From CADEFF01 sp964569315 (GTDB lineage Bacteria; Pseudomonadota; Alphaproteobacteria; Dongiales; Dongiaceae): a stretch of DNA of 6,094 nucleotides. The stretch covers positions 1 through 6,094 of the forward strand of contig CAZMUZ010000171.1 of NCBI GenBank assembly GCA_964569315.1. The letters are read 5' to 3'. Position 1 is the first letter of the stretch, and each line of letters begins with the position of its first letter. Both the position numbers and the translations under genes were made by a program. Under the pieces are notes generated by a model. The model ran no database searches. It saw only the letters and a program-made list of their open reading frames with translations, and was not told where the DNA came from. Positions 1-4,962 of the stretch are shown here, one piece after another.

Positions 1-1248
1 GGCCGCGAGATGAACCTCTTCCACCAGCAGGAAGAGGCGGCCGGCATGGTGTTCTGGCACCCGAAGGGCTGGACGCTCTACCGGACGCTCGAGAACTATC
101 TGCGCGGCCGGCTCGACGAGGGCGGCTATCTCGAGGTGAAGACGCCGCAGCTCGTCGATCGCAAGCTTTGGGAAGAATCGGGCCATTGGGAGAAGTTCCG
201 CGAGAACATGTATCTCGCCGAGAACGAGGCCGGCTTGAAGGAATTCGTGGCCGAGCCCGATCACCGCATCTTCGCGCTGAAGCCGATGAACTGCCCCTGC
301 CATGTGCAGATCTTCAACCAGGGGCTCAAGAGCTACCGCGACCTGCCGCTGCGCCTCGCGGAGTTCGGCTCCTGCCATCGCTTCGAGCCGGGCGGCGCGC
401 TGCACGGCATCATGCGAGTCCGCAACTTCACGCAGGACGACGCCCATATCTTCTGCACGGAAGGCCAGATCCTGCAGGAGAGCATCAAGTTCTGCGACCT
501 GCTCTTCGGGGTCTATCGCGACCTCGGCTTCGAGGATGTGAGGATCAGGTTCGCCGACCGGCCCGACATGCGGGCCGGGGCGGATTCGGTCTGGGACCAT
601 GCCGAAAGCGCGCTCAAGACGGCGATCGATGCGGTCGGCGTGCCCTACGACATGGCGCCGGGCGAGGGCGCCTTCTACGGGCCGAAGCTCGAGTTCCACC
701 TGAAGGACACGATCGGTCGTTCCTGGCAATGCGGCACGCTCCAGGTCGATTTCGTGATGCCTGAGCGGCTCGACGCGAGCTATGTCGGCGAGGACGGTGC
801 GAAGCATCGCCCCGTCATGTTGCATCGCGCCATCTTCGGCTCGATGGAACGTTTCATCGGGATTCTCATCGAGAACCATGCCGGGCGGTTCCCGCTCTGG
901 CTCGCTCCGCTGCAGGCGGTGGTGGCGACGATCACGGACGAGGCGGCCGCCTATGCCGAGGATGTGGCGGCGGCGTTCCGCGCGGCGGGCCTCCGGGTCG
1001 AGACGGATTTGCGCAACGAAAAGATCAACTACAAGGTCCGCGAGCACAGCCTCGCCAAGGTTCCGGTGCTGGCCGTCGTCGGCAAGCGCGAGGCGGAACG
1101 GCGCGAGGTCGCGCTGCGGCGCCTCGGCGGCAAGGAACAGGAAATCCTTGCGCTGGATGAGGCCGTCAATAGACTGGCGGCGGAAGCGCTGCCGCCGACC
1201 GGGAAGATCGCGGCGGCGCAATCCCGCAGGGCCGTGGGCAGCTTCTGA
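1..1248 (+). CDS. thrS: Threonyl-tRNA synthetase, 3' part (5' end outside window)
   Basis: This cytoplasmic class II synthetase charges tRNA-Thr with threonine. The frame is open from base 1, so the ATG at 10 is internal. The 415 visible residues are the catalytic core and anticodon-binding domain; about 220 N-terminal residues (TGS and editing domains) lie upstream, judged by the usual length of about 640. The zinc and threonine ligands of the E. coli enzyme (C334, H385, H511) map to C98, H149 and H275 of the fragment with identical spacing. The motif 2 Arg is R127 (GSCHRFEPGG) and the motif 3 Arg is R284 (GSMERF). The anticodon-binding domain runs from about residue 298 to 395 and includes NEKINYKVREHS. 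A second Cys (C100) follows the zinc Cys in NCPCH, where E. coli has Gly. The TGA stop lies 43 bases before the proposed infC start, consistent with cotranscription. The identification is secure. Confidence 0.98.
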   Translation, partial: GREMNLFHQQEEAAGMVFWHPKGWTLYRTLENYLRGRLDEGGYLEVKTPQLVDRKLWEESGHWEKFRENMYLAENEAGLKEFVAEPDHRIFALKPMNCPCHVQIFNQGLKSYRDLPLRLAEFGSCHRFEPGGALHGIMRVRNFTQDDAHIFCTEGQILQESIKFCDLLFGVYRDLGFEDVRIRFADRPDMRAGADSVWDHAESALKTAIDAVGVPYDMAPGEGAFYGPKLEFHLKDTIGRSWQCGTLQVDFVMPERLDASYVGEDGAKHRPVMLHRAIFGSMERFIGILIENHAGRFPLWLAPLQAVVATITDEAAAYAEDVAAAFRAAGLRVETDLRNEKINYKVREHSLAKVPVLAVVGKREAERREVALRRLGGKEQEILALDEAVNRLAAEALPPTGKIAAAQSRRAVGSF

Positions 1249-1277
1249 AGACCGTTCCGGCCGGCGTTACACAACCT

Positions 1278-1294
1278 AGGGAGAAGTTTCTATA
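1278..1294 (+). promoter_or_regulatory. Shine-Dalgarno and non-canonical AUA start of infC
   Basis: AGGGAG at 1278-1283 is a strong ribosome-binding sequence. It sits 8 bases before the ATA codon at 1292-1294, the ideal distance. The first in-frame ATG (1307) would be 23 bases away and has no other purine-rich site before it. An in-frame TAG at 1277-1279 leaves only GGA, GAA, GTT, TCT and ATA as upstream codons, and ATA is the only plausible initiator. IF3 rejects AUU, AUC and AUA starts, so such a codon allows IF3 to repress its own translation. That autoregulation is known for E. coli infC (AUU) and is inferred here. Confidence 0.8.
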
Positions 1295-1828
1295 GCCAGA
1301 CCACCCATGGAGTCCGCCCCGTCGCGCGATGGGCCGCGGTACAACAGCCAGATCAACGCGCCGCAGGTGCGGTTGGTTAAAGAGGATGGGTCGATGCACG
1401 GCGTCGTGCCCTTGCGCGAAGCTCTGAACATGGCGGAGGAAGCGGGCCTCGATCTCGTCGAGATTTCGCCCAATGCGAGCCCGCCGGTCTGCAAGATCCT
1501 CGATATCGGCAAGTTCAAATACGAGGCGCAGAAGAAGCTCAACGAAGCGCGCAAGAAGCAGAAGGTCATCGAGGTCAAGGAGATCAAGATGCGGCCCGGC
1601 ATCGACGATCATGACTACGAGGTCAAGATGCGCGCGATCCATCGCTTCCTCGAGGAAGGCGACAAGGTCAAGGTGACCATGCGCTTCCGCGGACGCGAAA
1701 TGGTCCATCAGGAACTCGGCATGAAGGTGCTCGACCGGGTGAAGGCCGAGCTCGACGAGAAGGCCAAGGTGGAGCAATGGCCTCGCCTCGAAGGCCGGCA
1801 GATGACCATGGTGATGTCGCCGCGGTGA
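1292..1828 (+). CDS. infC: Translation initiation factor IF-3
   Basis: IF3 binds the 30S subunit, prevents premature 50S joining and checks start-codon/initiator-tRNA pairing. From the AUA start the protein has 178 residues (E. coli 180); from the ATG at 1307 it would have 173. The N-terminal domain (about residues 15-80) contains VRLVKEDG, LREALNMAEEAGLDLVEISP and PPVCKILDIGKFKYE. A lysine-rich linker (about 82-95) follows, then the C-terminal domain with KEIKMRP (96-102), FLEEGDKVKVTMRFRGREM and a final EGRQMTMVMSPR. The signature region has DIGKF where E. coli has DYGKF. The AUA start is preferred because of the Shine-Dalgarno spacing, and it adds Met-Ala-Arg-Pro-Pro before the first AUG-encoded Met. 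The gene follows thrS closely, as in many bacteria. A strong inverted repeat lies after the stop codon. Product certain; start likely. Confidence 0.97.
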   Translation: MARPPMESAPSRDGPRYNSQINAPQVRLVKEDGSMHGVVPLREALNMAEEAGLDLVEISPNASPPVCKILDIGKFKYEAQKKLNEARKKQKVIEVKEIKMRPGIDDHDYEVKMRAIHRFLEEGDKVKVTMRFRGREMVHQELGMKVLDRVKAELDEKAKVEQWPRLEGRQMTMVMSPR

Positions 1829-1842
1829 TCCGCGTCGCACCC

Positions 1843-1886
1843 CGGAGCGCCGGTCGAAGGGGGCAACTGCCCCGCGCGGCGCTCCG
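1843..1886 (+). terminator. Nested stem-loop downstream of infC
   Basis: CGGAGCGCCG (1843-1852) and CGGCGCTCCG (1877-1886) form a perfect 10-bp inverted repeat. Between them GGGGC (1860-1864) and GCCCC (1869-1873) form a second stem with an AACT loop. The structure starts 14 bases after the infC stop and ends 23 bases before the next gene. It is followed by TTCCC and not by a T-run, so it is not a canonical intrinsic terminator. It may reduce read-through or protect the infC mRNA 3' end. The inverted repeat is seen directly; its role is inferred. Confidence 0.5.
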
Positions 1887-1909
1887 TTCCCGGGCGAGGC
1901 CTCCCGCCG

Positions 1910-2332
1910 ATGGATGAGCCGGACAGCGTCGCGCGGCAGGCGCCGTCGGTCCCCGAGCGCGTGGAGGGAACGCGTTCCCCCGCGCCGCCGGCGGCGGCAT
2001 CCGCCACCGAGGTCATCCCGCCCGACCCCGCGCCGCGTCCGCCACCCTATATCTGGCTGGCGCCGCTCGCCCCGCGCGAGCTGCCGAAAAATCCCTTCTG
2101 GCCGCCGCCGATCCTGGGCTCGCTCGCCCTCATCTTCGGCCTCAATGCGCTCTTCCAGGCGCCGCTCGTCTTCGGGCCTCTCGGCGCGCTCTTCGGGCTC
2201 CTCGCCCTGCTGCGCGGCCAGTTCTGGTTCGCCGGCGTCGGCGGCCTGACCGCGCTCGCGGCGCTCGCCGCCTCGCCGACCTTCTGGGCGCTGATCGGCG
2301 TCGGCTGGGTCGTCGGCTACTGGATTCTCTGA
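1910..2332 (+). CDS. Small multi-pass membrane protein, function unknown
   Basis: I do not recognise this family. The 140-residue product has a proline/alanine-rich, polar N-terminal part (about residues 1-60). It is followed by a strongly hydrophobic C-terminal part with three or four likely membrane segments at about 66-84, 86-101, 106-121 and 124-140. A short RGQF loop sits at about 102-105, and the protein ends in a hydrophobic YWIL without a cytoplasmic tail. No signal peptide or catalytic motif is visible. The ATG at 1910 has GCGAGG (1894-1899) about 10 bases upstream, a moderate ribosome-binding site. It lies 81 bases after infC with no obvious promoter, so it may be cotranscribed with infC through a stem-loop. 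Codon use is GC-rich like its neighbours. The hydrophobic pattern exists only in this frame, which supports a real gene. Confidence 0.75.
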   Translation: MDEPDSVARQAPSVPERVEGTRSPAPPAAASATEVIPPDPAPRPPPYIWLAPLAPRELPKNPFWPPPILGSLALIFGLNALFQAPLVFGPLGALFGLLALLRGQFWFAGVGGLTALAALAASPTFWALIGVGWVVGYWIL

Positions 2333-2338
2333 CGCGAA

Positions 2339-2382
2339 GCGCCGCGACCCCGGGTGCGGCCCTGTGGCAGGATTCGCGGCGC
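2339..2382 (+). repeat. 9-bp inverted repeat after the membrane-protein gene
   Basis: GCGCCGCGA (2339-2347) and TCGCGGCGC (2374-2382) are perfect reverse complements separated by 26 bases, beginning 7 bases after the stop of the membrane-protein gene. There is no T-tract after it. It could be a weak transcript-end structure in the 97-base gap before the Rieske gene; no convincing promoter is visible in that gap. Confidence 0.35.
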
Positions 2383-2429
2383 GCGAACCATGCGGGGGGA
2401 TATGCGCGCCCGCAAAGGGAGGCTGAGCC

Positions 2430-3515
2430 ATGGCGTCACCGGACTGGTATCGGCTCGGGCCCGTCGAGGCGCTGAAGACGAAGCCGCTGCAACAGATCGC
2501 GATCGAAGGCCGCCTCGTCATCGCGCTTTCCTATAAGGACGGGCGTTTCGGCGCGGTGTCCGGCGTCTGCAACCACAAAGGCGGGCCGCTCGGCGAGGGG
2601 ACGCTGCGCGAGGATTTCATCGTCTGCCCCTGGCATCACTGGATGTTCCATCGCGAGACCGGCGAGGCGCGGCCCGGCATCCCGGCGGCCGTGCCGCGCC
2701 ACGATCTCAAGACCGAGGCGGGCGTACTCTATGTCGATCTCGAGCCGGCGACGCCGCGGATCCAGGCGCCGCATCCTGCCCATCCGGTGGCGCGCGAGCC
2801 GAAGCGCGAGCCGGGGCCGTTGCGCGTCGCGGGATTTTCGACCACCGCCATGCATGCCGGGTTTCCGCGCTATTCCACGTCGGAAGCGCTGCTCGACCTC
2901 GCCCTCGACGAAGCCGCCGCCGGGGGCGCCGAGACCAAGATGATCCGGGTCCGCGACCTCGGCTTCCGGACCTGCGAGGGCTACTACTCGAAGAGCGCGC
3001 AGGCCTGCACCTGGCCCTGCTCCATCACCCAGATGGACGCGAAGGACGAGATGACCGAAATCTACGAGGCGCTCGTCCACTGGGCGGATGTGGCGCTGGT
3101 CGCGACGCCGATCCGCTGGGGCAATGCGAGCGCGCTCTATTTCAAGATGATCGAGCGGCTCAACTGCGTGCAGAACCAGATCACGCTCCACGACAACCTG
3201 CTGATCCGCAACAAGGTGGCGGGTTTCATCGTCACCGGCGGGCAGGACAATGTGCAGGCGGTGGCCGGCGAGATGCTGATGTTCTTCGGCGAACTCGGCT
3301 TCCAGTTCCCGCAATTTCCCTTCGTCGCCCATAGCCGCGGCTGGTCGGCCGAGGATATGGAGAACAACGTCGCGCAGGTGCAGCAGGACGGCGCGCTGCA
3401 TGAGGGCGCCCGCGCGCTCGCCCGGCGCTGCCTCGCGATGGCGGACGGGCTGGTGGCCGAGGGGGAAGGTCGCGCCGCGATCGAGCGCGGCGGCCGGAAA
3501 GCCGGCGGGGAGTAG
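2430..3515 (+). CDS. Rieske [2Fe-2S] / NAD(P)H-dependent FMN reductase-like fusion protein
   Basis: The 361-residue protein joins two redox modules. Residues 1 to about 105 are a Rieske ferredoxin-type domain with the cluster ligands C47-x-H49 and C66-x2-H69 (CNHKGG and CPWHHW), 16 residues between the pairs. After a Pro/His/Arg linker (about 106-130), residues about 131-320 resemble flavodoxin-like FMN reductases. Visible parts include VAGFSTT (133-139), the conserved-looking TPIRWGNAS (226-234), and TGGQDNVQ (269-276). Four cysteines (C182, C193, C197, C246) sit near the expected flavin side and could hold a further metal centre, as in iron-sulfur flavoproteins; this is inference. No signal peptide is seen, so it is probably cytoplasmic. 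The start at 2430 has an excellent AAAGGGAGG site (2414-2422) 7 bases upstream. It likely passes electrons between NAD(P)H, flavin and the Rieske cluster, but partner and substrate are unknown. The gene is not a usual member of this translation cluster. Confidence 0.88.
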   Translation: MASPDWYRLGPVEALKTKPLQQIAIEGRLVIALSYKDGRFGAVSGVCNHKGGPLGEGTLREDFIVCPWHHWMFHRETGEARPGIPAAVPRHDLKTEAGVLYVDLEPATPRIQAPHPAHPVAREPKREPGPLRVAGFSTTAMHAGFPRYSTSEALLDLALDEAAAGGAETKMIRVRDLGFRTCEGYYSKSAQACTWPCSITQMDAKDEMTEIYEALVHWADVALVATPIRWGNASALYFKMIERLNCVQNQITLHDNLLIRNKVAGFIVTGGQDNVQAVAGEMLMFFGELGFQFPQFPFVAHSRGWSAEDMENNVAQVQQDGALHEGARALARRCLAMADGLVAEGEGRAAIERGGRKAGGE

Positions 3516-3570
3516 CGGGGCTGCCGGACCGCCGGGCGGCGAGGCGCGCCCCGTCGATCCGGCCATCCGC

Positions 3571-3599
3571 TTGCCTTTTTGGGGCCTCGTCGGTATAAA
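3571..3599 (+). promoter_or_regulatory. Sigma70-type promoter for rpmI-rplT
   Basis: TTGCCT (3571-3576) and TATAAA (3594-3599) are separated by 17 bases, matching 4/6 and 5/6 of the sigma70 hexamers. Transcription would start near 3603-3608, leaving a leader of about 80 bases before rpmI. The bases after the -10 (CCCGCC) are GC-rich, the type of discriminator found at growth-rate or stringently controlled promoters. The site lies in the 169-base gap after the Rieske gene, in a local AT-rich island. Confidence 0.7.
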
Positions 3600-3601
3600 C
3601 C

Positions 3602-3642
3602 CGCCTTCTCGCAGGCGCGCACGGGCGTAGAGGGCATGCCCG
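3602..3642 (+). promoter_or_regulatory. Structured 5' leader of rpmI
   Basis: Two stem-loops can be drawn in the predicted leader. CGCCT (3602-3606) pairs with AGGCG (3613-3617). CGGGCGT (3622-3628) pairs with ATGCCCG (3636-3642) with one G-U pair and a 7-base loop. In E. coli, L20 represses the rpmI-rplT message through leader RNA structure. Whether these stems serve that purpose here is unknown. Confidence 0.35.
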
Positions 3643-3684
3643 GCCGCCGCAGACACAAGTCAAATCAATCCGTTAGAGGATAAA

Positions 3685-3885
3685 ATGCCCAAGCTGAAGA
3701 CGAAGAGCGGCGCCAAAAAGCGCTTCCGGCTCACGGCCACCGGCAAGGTCAAGATGGGCGCCTCCCGGCGCCGCCACGGCCTTTCCAATCGCCCCCAGAA
3801 GATGAAGCGGCAGTCGCGCGGGCCCCAGATCATGTCGGAGCCCGATGCGAAGATCGTGAGAAAATTCCTCCTCCCTCTGGGTTGA
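3685..3885 (+). CDS. rpmI: 50S ribosomal protein L35
   Basis: L35 is a small, very basic protein of the large ribosomal subunit. The 66 residues match the usual length of 64-67 and begin with the typical MPKLKTKSGAKKRF. They continue with the GASRRRHGLSNRP core and a KRQSRG stretch. The ATG at 3685 follows AGAGG (3676-3680) with a short spacing of 4 bases. The gene sits downstream of its own predicted promoter and 13 bases before rplT, the standard rpmI-rplT operon. Nothing is missing. Confidence 0.97.
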   Translation: MPKLKTKSGAKKRFRLTATGKVKMGASRRRHGLSNRPQKMKRQSRGPQIMSEPDAKIVRKFLLPLG

Positions 3886-3898
3886 TCGGAGAGCAGCC

Positions 3899-4264
3899 AT
3901 GGCACGCGTCAAGCGCGGCGTAACCACCCACGCCCGTCACAAGAAGATCGTCGATATGGCGGCCGGCTATCGCGGCCGCGCCTCGACCAATTTCCGGGTC
4001 GCCATCGAGCGGGTCGAGAAAGGCCTGCAATACGCCTATCGCGACCGGCGCAACCGCAAGCGCGATTTCCGCGGCCTCTGGATCCAGCGCATCAATGCCG
4101 GCGCGCGCGAGCATGGCCTCACCTACTCGCAGTTCATCGCCGGCATCCGGAAGGCGGGGATCGAGATCGACCGCAAGGTGCTGGCGGACCTCGCCGTGCG
4201 CGAGCCGGCGGTCTTCGCCGACCTCGTGAAGCAGGCGGGTCAGGCGCTGGGCAAGGCCGGCTGA
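3899..4264 (+). CDS. rplT: 50S ribosomal protein L20
   Basis: L20 binds 23S rRNA early in 50S assembly and in many bacteria is also a translational repressor of its own operon. The 121 residues (family usually 117-120) begin with the characteristic MARVKRGVTTHARHKKI and include the long basic helix with AYRDRRNRKRDFRGLWIQRI. This is followed by NAGAREHGLTYSQFIAGI and the C-terminal globular domain with IEIDRKVLADLA. The ATG at 3899 has CGGAG (3887-3891) 7 bases upstream. It is cotranscribed with rpmI. The stop codon lies in the loop of a 7-bp GC hairpin (4255-4272). Confidence 0.98.
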   Translation: MARVKRGVTTHARHKKIVDMAAGYRGRASTNFRVAIERVEKGLQYAYRDRRNRKRDFRGLWIQRINAGAREHGLTYSQFIAGIRKAGIEIDRKVLADLAVREPAVFADLVKQAGQALGKAG

Positions 4265-4272
4265 GGCCGGCC
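4255..4272 (+). repeat. GC hairpin straddling the rplT stop codon
   Basis: GGCCGGC (4255-4261) and GCCGGCC (4266-4272) are perfect complements with a TGAG loop that contains the rplT TGA stop. No T-run follows, so it is at most an imperfect terminator or an mRNA-stabilising or read-through-limiting structure before the lipoprotein gene. The repeat is seen directly; function is inferred. Confidence 0.45.
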
Positions 4273-4301
4273 CGGCGCGCTTCGCCCCGGGATTCCACGC
4301 C

Positions 4302-4709
4302 ATGCGCATCGCGGGTTTGCGCGCCGGTTTCGCCATCGCCGTGCTGATGTTGACGGCGGGCCTGCTCGCCGCCTGCGACCGCTATGCGGGCGATATCGAG
4401 GCGGTGCAGCAGGCCCGGTCGCTCGGCGATCTCGACAACGCGACGCTCTGCAAGGATCTCGCAGGCGCGCGCGGCCGCTTCGAATGGAGCGCCGACCGGT
4501 CCGAGACCTATGCCGACAATCCGGACATCGTGGTGGTGACCTGCCTCGTGACCCGTACCACGAGCGCCGGCGCCAAGCGCGAGGTACGGCTCGACTATGT
4601 CCATAACCGCCAGACCGACAAGGTGGCGCTCGACCGCGTGCTGATCGACGGCAAGCCGCAGACCATCATCGGCGGCATGCTGAACCTGCTGCTCATGCAG
4701 CTCGAATAG
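4302..4709 (+). CDS. Predicted small lipoprotein, function unknown
   Basis: I do not recognise a named family. The 135-residue product starts with MRIAGLR, then a hydrophobic stretch (about residues 8-22), and a lipobox L22-A23-A24-C25. This predicts export, lipid attachment to C25 and cleavage by signal peptidase II. Asp26 follows the lipidated Cys; in E. coli Asp at +2 is an inner-membrane retention signal, but this rule may not hold in other groups. The mature part of about 110 residues contains two further cysteines (about C50 and C81) that could form a disulfide in the periplasm, and a basic/acidic C-terminal half ending in a hydrophobic NLLLMQLE. The ribosome-binding site is weak (GGGA at 4289-4292). 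The gene is 37 bases after rplT, so it may be cotranscribed with it, an unusual guest between rplT and pheS. Confidence 0.8.
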   Translation: MRIAGLRAGFAIAVLMLTAGLLAACDRYAGDIEAVQQARSLGDLDNATLCKDLAGARGRFEWSADRSETYADNPDIVVVTCLVTRTTSAGAKREVRLDYVHNRQTDKVALDRVLIDGKPQTIIGGMLNLLLMQLE

Positions 4710-4715
4710 CCCGTC

Positions 4716-4732
4716 CGGGCGCCCTTCGCCCG
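4716..4732 (+). terminator. Short hairpin after the lipoprotein gene
   Basis: CGGGCG (4716-4721) and CGCCCG (4727-4732) form a 6-bp stem with a CCCTT loop, 7 bases after the stop codon. There is no T-tract. It is a weak candidate for the end of the upstream transcript, just before the promoter at 4746. Confidence 0.3.
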
Positions 4733-4745
4733 CGCCGCCCCGCCG

Positions 4746-4775
4746 TTGACCCGCCGGAAGCCCGCCCCCTATACT
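4746..4775 (+). promoter_or_regulatory. Near-consensus sigma70 promoter for the pheS leader transcript
   Basis: TTGACC (4746-4751) and TATACT (4770-4775) each match 5/6 of the consensus hexamers and are 18 bases apart. It is the best promoter in the window. The bases after the -10 are pyrimidine- and GC-rich (CCGCCCCC), a discriminator type linked with stringent control. The first suitable purines for initiation after that run are G4784 and A4785, placing the start at or one base before the AUG of the leader ORF. Confidence 0.8.
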
Positions 4776-4784
4776 CCGCCCCCG

Positions 4785-4871
4785 ATGGCGCAGAAATCCT
4801 TCCGATTTACCGGCTTCATGACCGCGCCGCGGCCCGCCTTCGCGCGGCCGTTGCCGGAGGCTGCGGCCTAG
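4785..4871 (+). CDS. Phe-containing leader peptide of the pheS attenuator
   Basis: This 28-codon ORF lies between a strong promoter and an intrinsic terminator in front of pheS. It begins MAQKSFRFTGFM and ends in LPEAAA with TAG at 4869-4871. Phe occurs at positions 6, 8, 11 and 19 (codons at 4800, 4806, 4815 and 4839), high for such a short peptide. That fits a ribosome-stalling sensor of Phe-tRNA charging. The predicted transcription start coincides with the AUG, so the mRNA may be leaderless; no Shine-Dalgarno precedes it. The trpL leader mRNA of Sinorhizobium meliloti is a known leaderless analogue. The role corresponds to PheM of E. coli, but the sequence is not recognisably related. The last codons take part in a candidate stem with 4875-4882. 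ORF, promoter and terminator are seen; the attenuation mechanism is inferred. Confidence 0.75.
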   Translation: MAQKSFRFTGFMTAPRPAFARPLPEAAA

Positions 4872-4920
4872 CGCCAGCCCTCGGGGAACGGATCCGGAAG
4901 GAAGCAGGGGCCGACCGGGT
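4857..4920 (+). promoter_or_regulatory. Candidate alternative stems of the pheS attenuator
   Basis: Two mutually exclusive stems can be drawn before the terminator. Stem 1:2 pairs GAGGCTG (4857-4863, last leader codons) with 4875-4882 (CAGCC, bulged C, TC). Stem 2:3 pairs GCCCTCGG (4877-4884) with 4911-4920 (CCGA, two bulged C, GGGT). Stem 2:3 would use the bases CCG at 4911-4913 that belong to the terminator 5' arm, so it could act as antiterminator. A ribosome finishing at the TAG would cover segment 2 and favour termination. The geometry for stalling at the last Phe codon (4839) is not perfect, so the exact pairing is uncertain. Confidence 0.4.
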
Positions 4921-4941
4921 GCGGCCCCTTTCGTTTTTGTT
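4906..4941 (+). terminator. Intrinsic terminator (attenuator) upstream of pheS
   Basis: GGGGCCG (4907-4913) pairs perfectly with CGGCCCC (4922-4928), extended by A4906-T4929, around an 8-base loop. TTTCGTTTTTGTT follows at 4929-4941. This is a textbook Rho-independent terminator, 21 bases before the pheS ATG. It sits downstream of a short leader ORF and a promoter, and ahead of the gene it would switch off. That marks it as an attenuator and not the end of the lipoprotein gene, which stops about 200 bases earlier. Confidence 0.85.
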
Positions 4942-4962
4942 GATTCCATTTGGTTGGCGGCG

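Noticed and set aside
10..12. ATG at 10 as the start of thrS
   Set aside because: The frame is open upstream to base 1, and the TGS and editing domains are missing, so it is an internal Met.
1166..2521. Long open frame on the minus strand (451 codons)
   Set aside because: It lies opposite infC and the membrane-protein gene and has no family resemblance. Its composition is the Arg/His/Leu/Asp-rich type expected from the antisense of GC-rich genes.
2436..3656. Minus-strand open frame of 406 codons
   Set aside because: It is antisense to the Rieske/flavodoxin fusion gene, whose motifs and ribosome-binding site are clear. It is an artefact of high GC.
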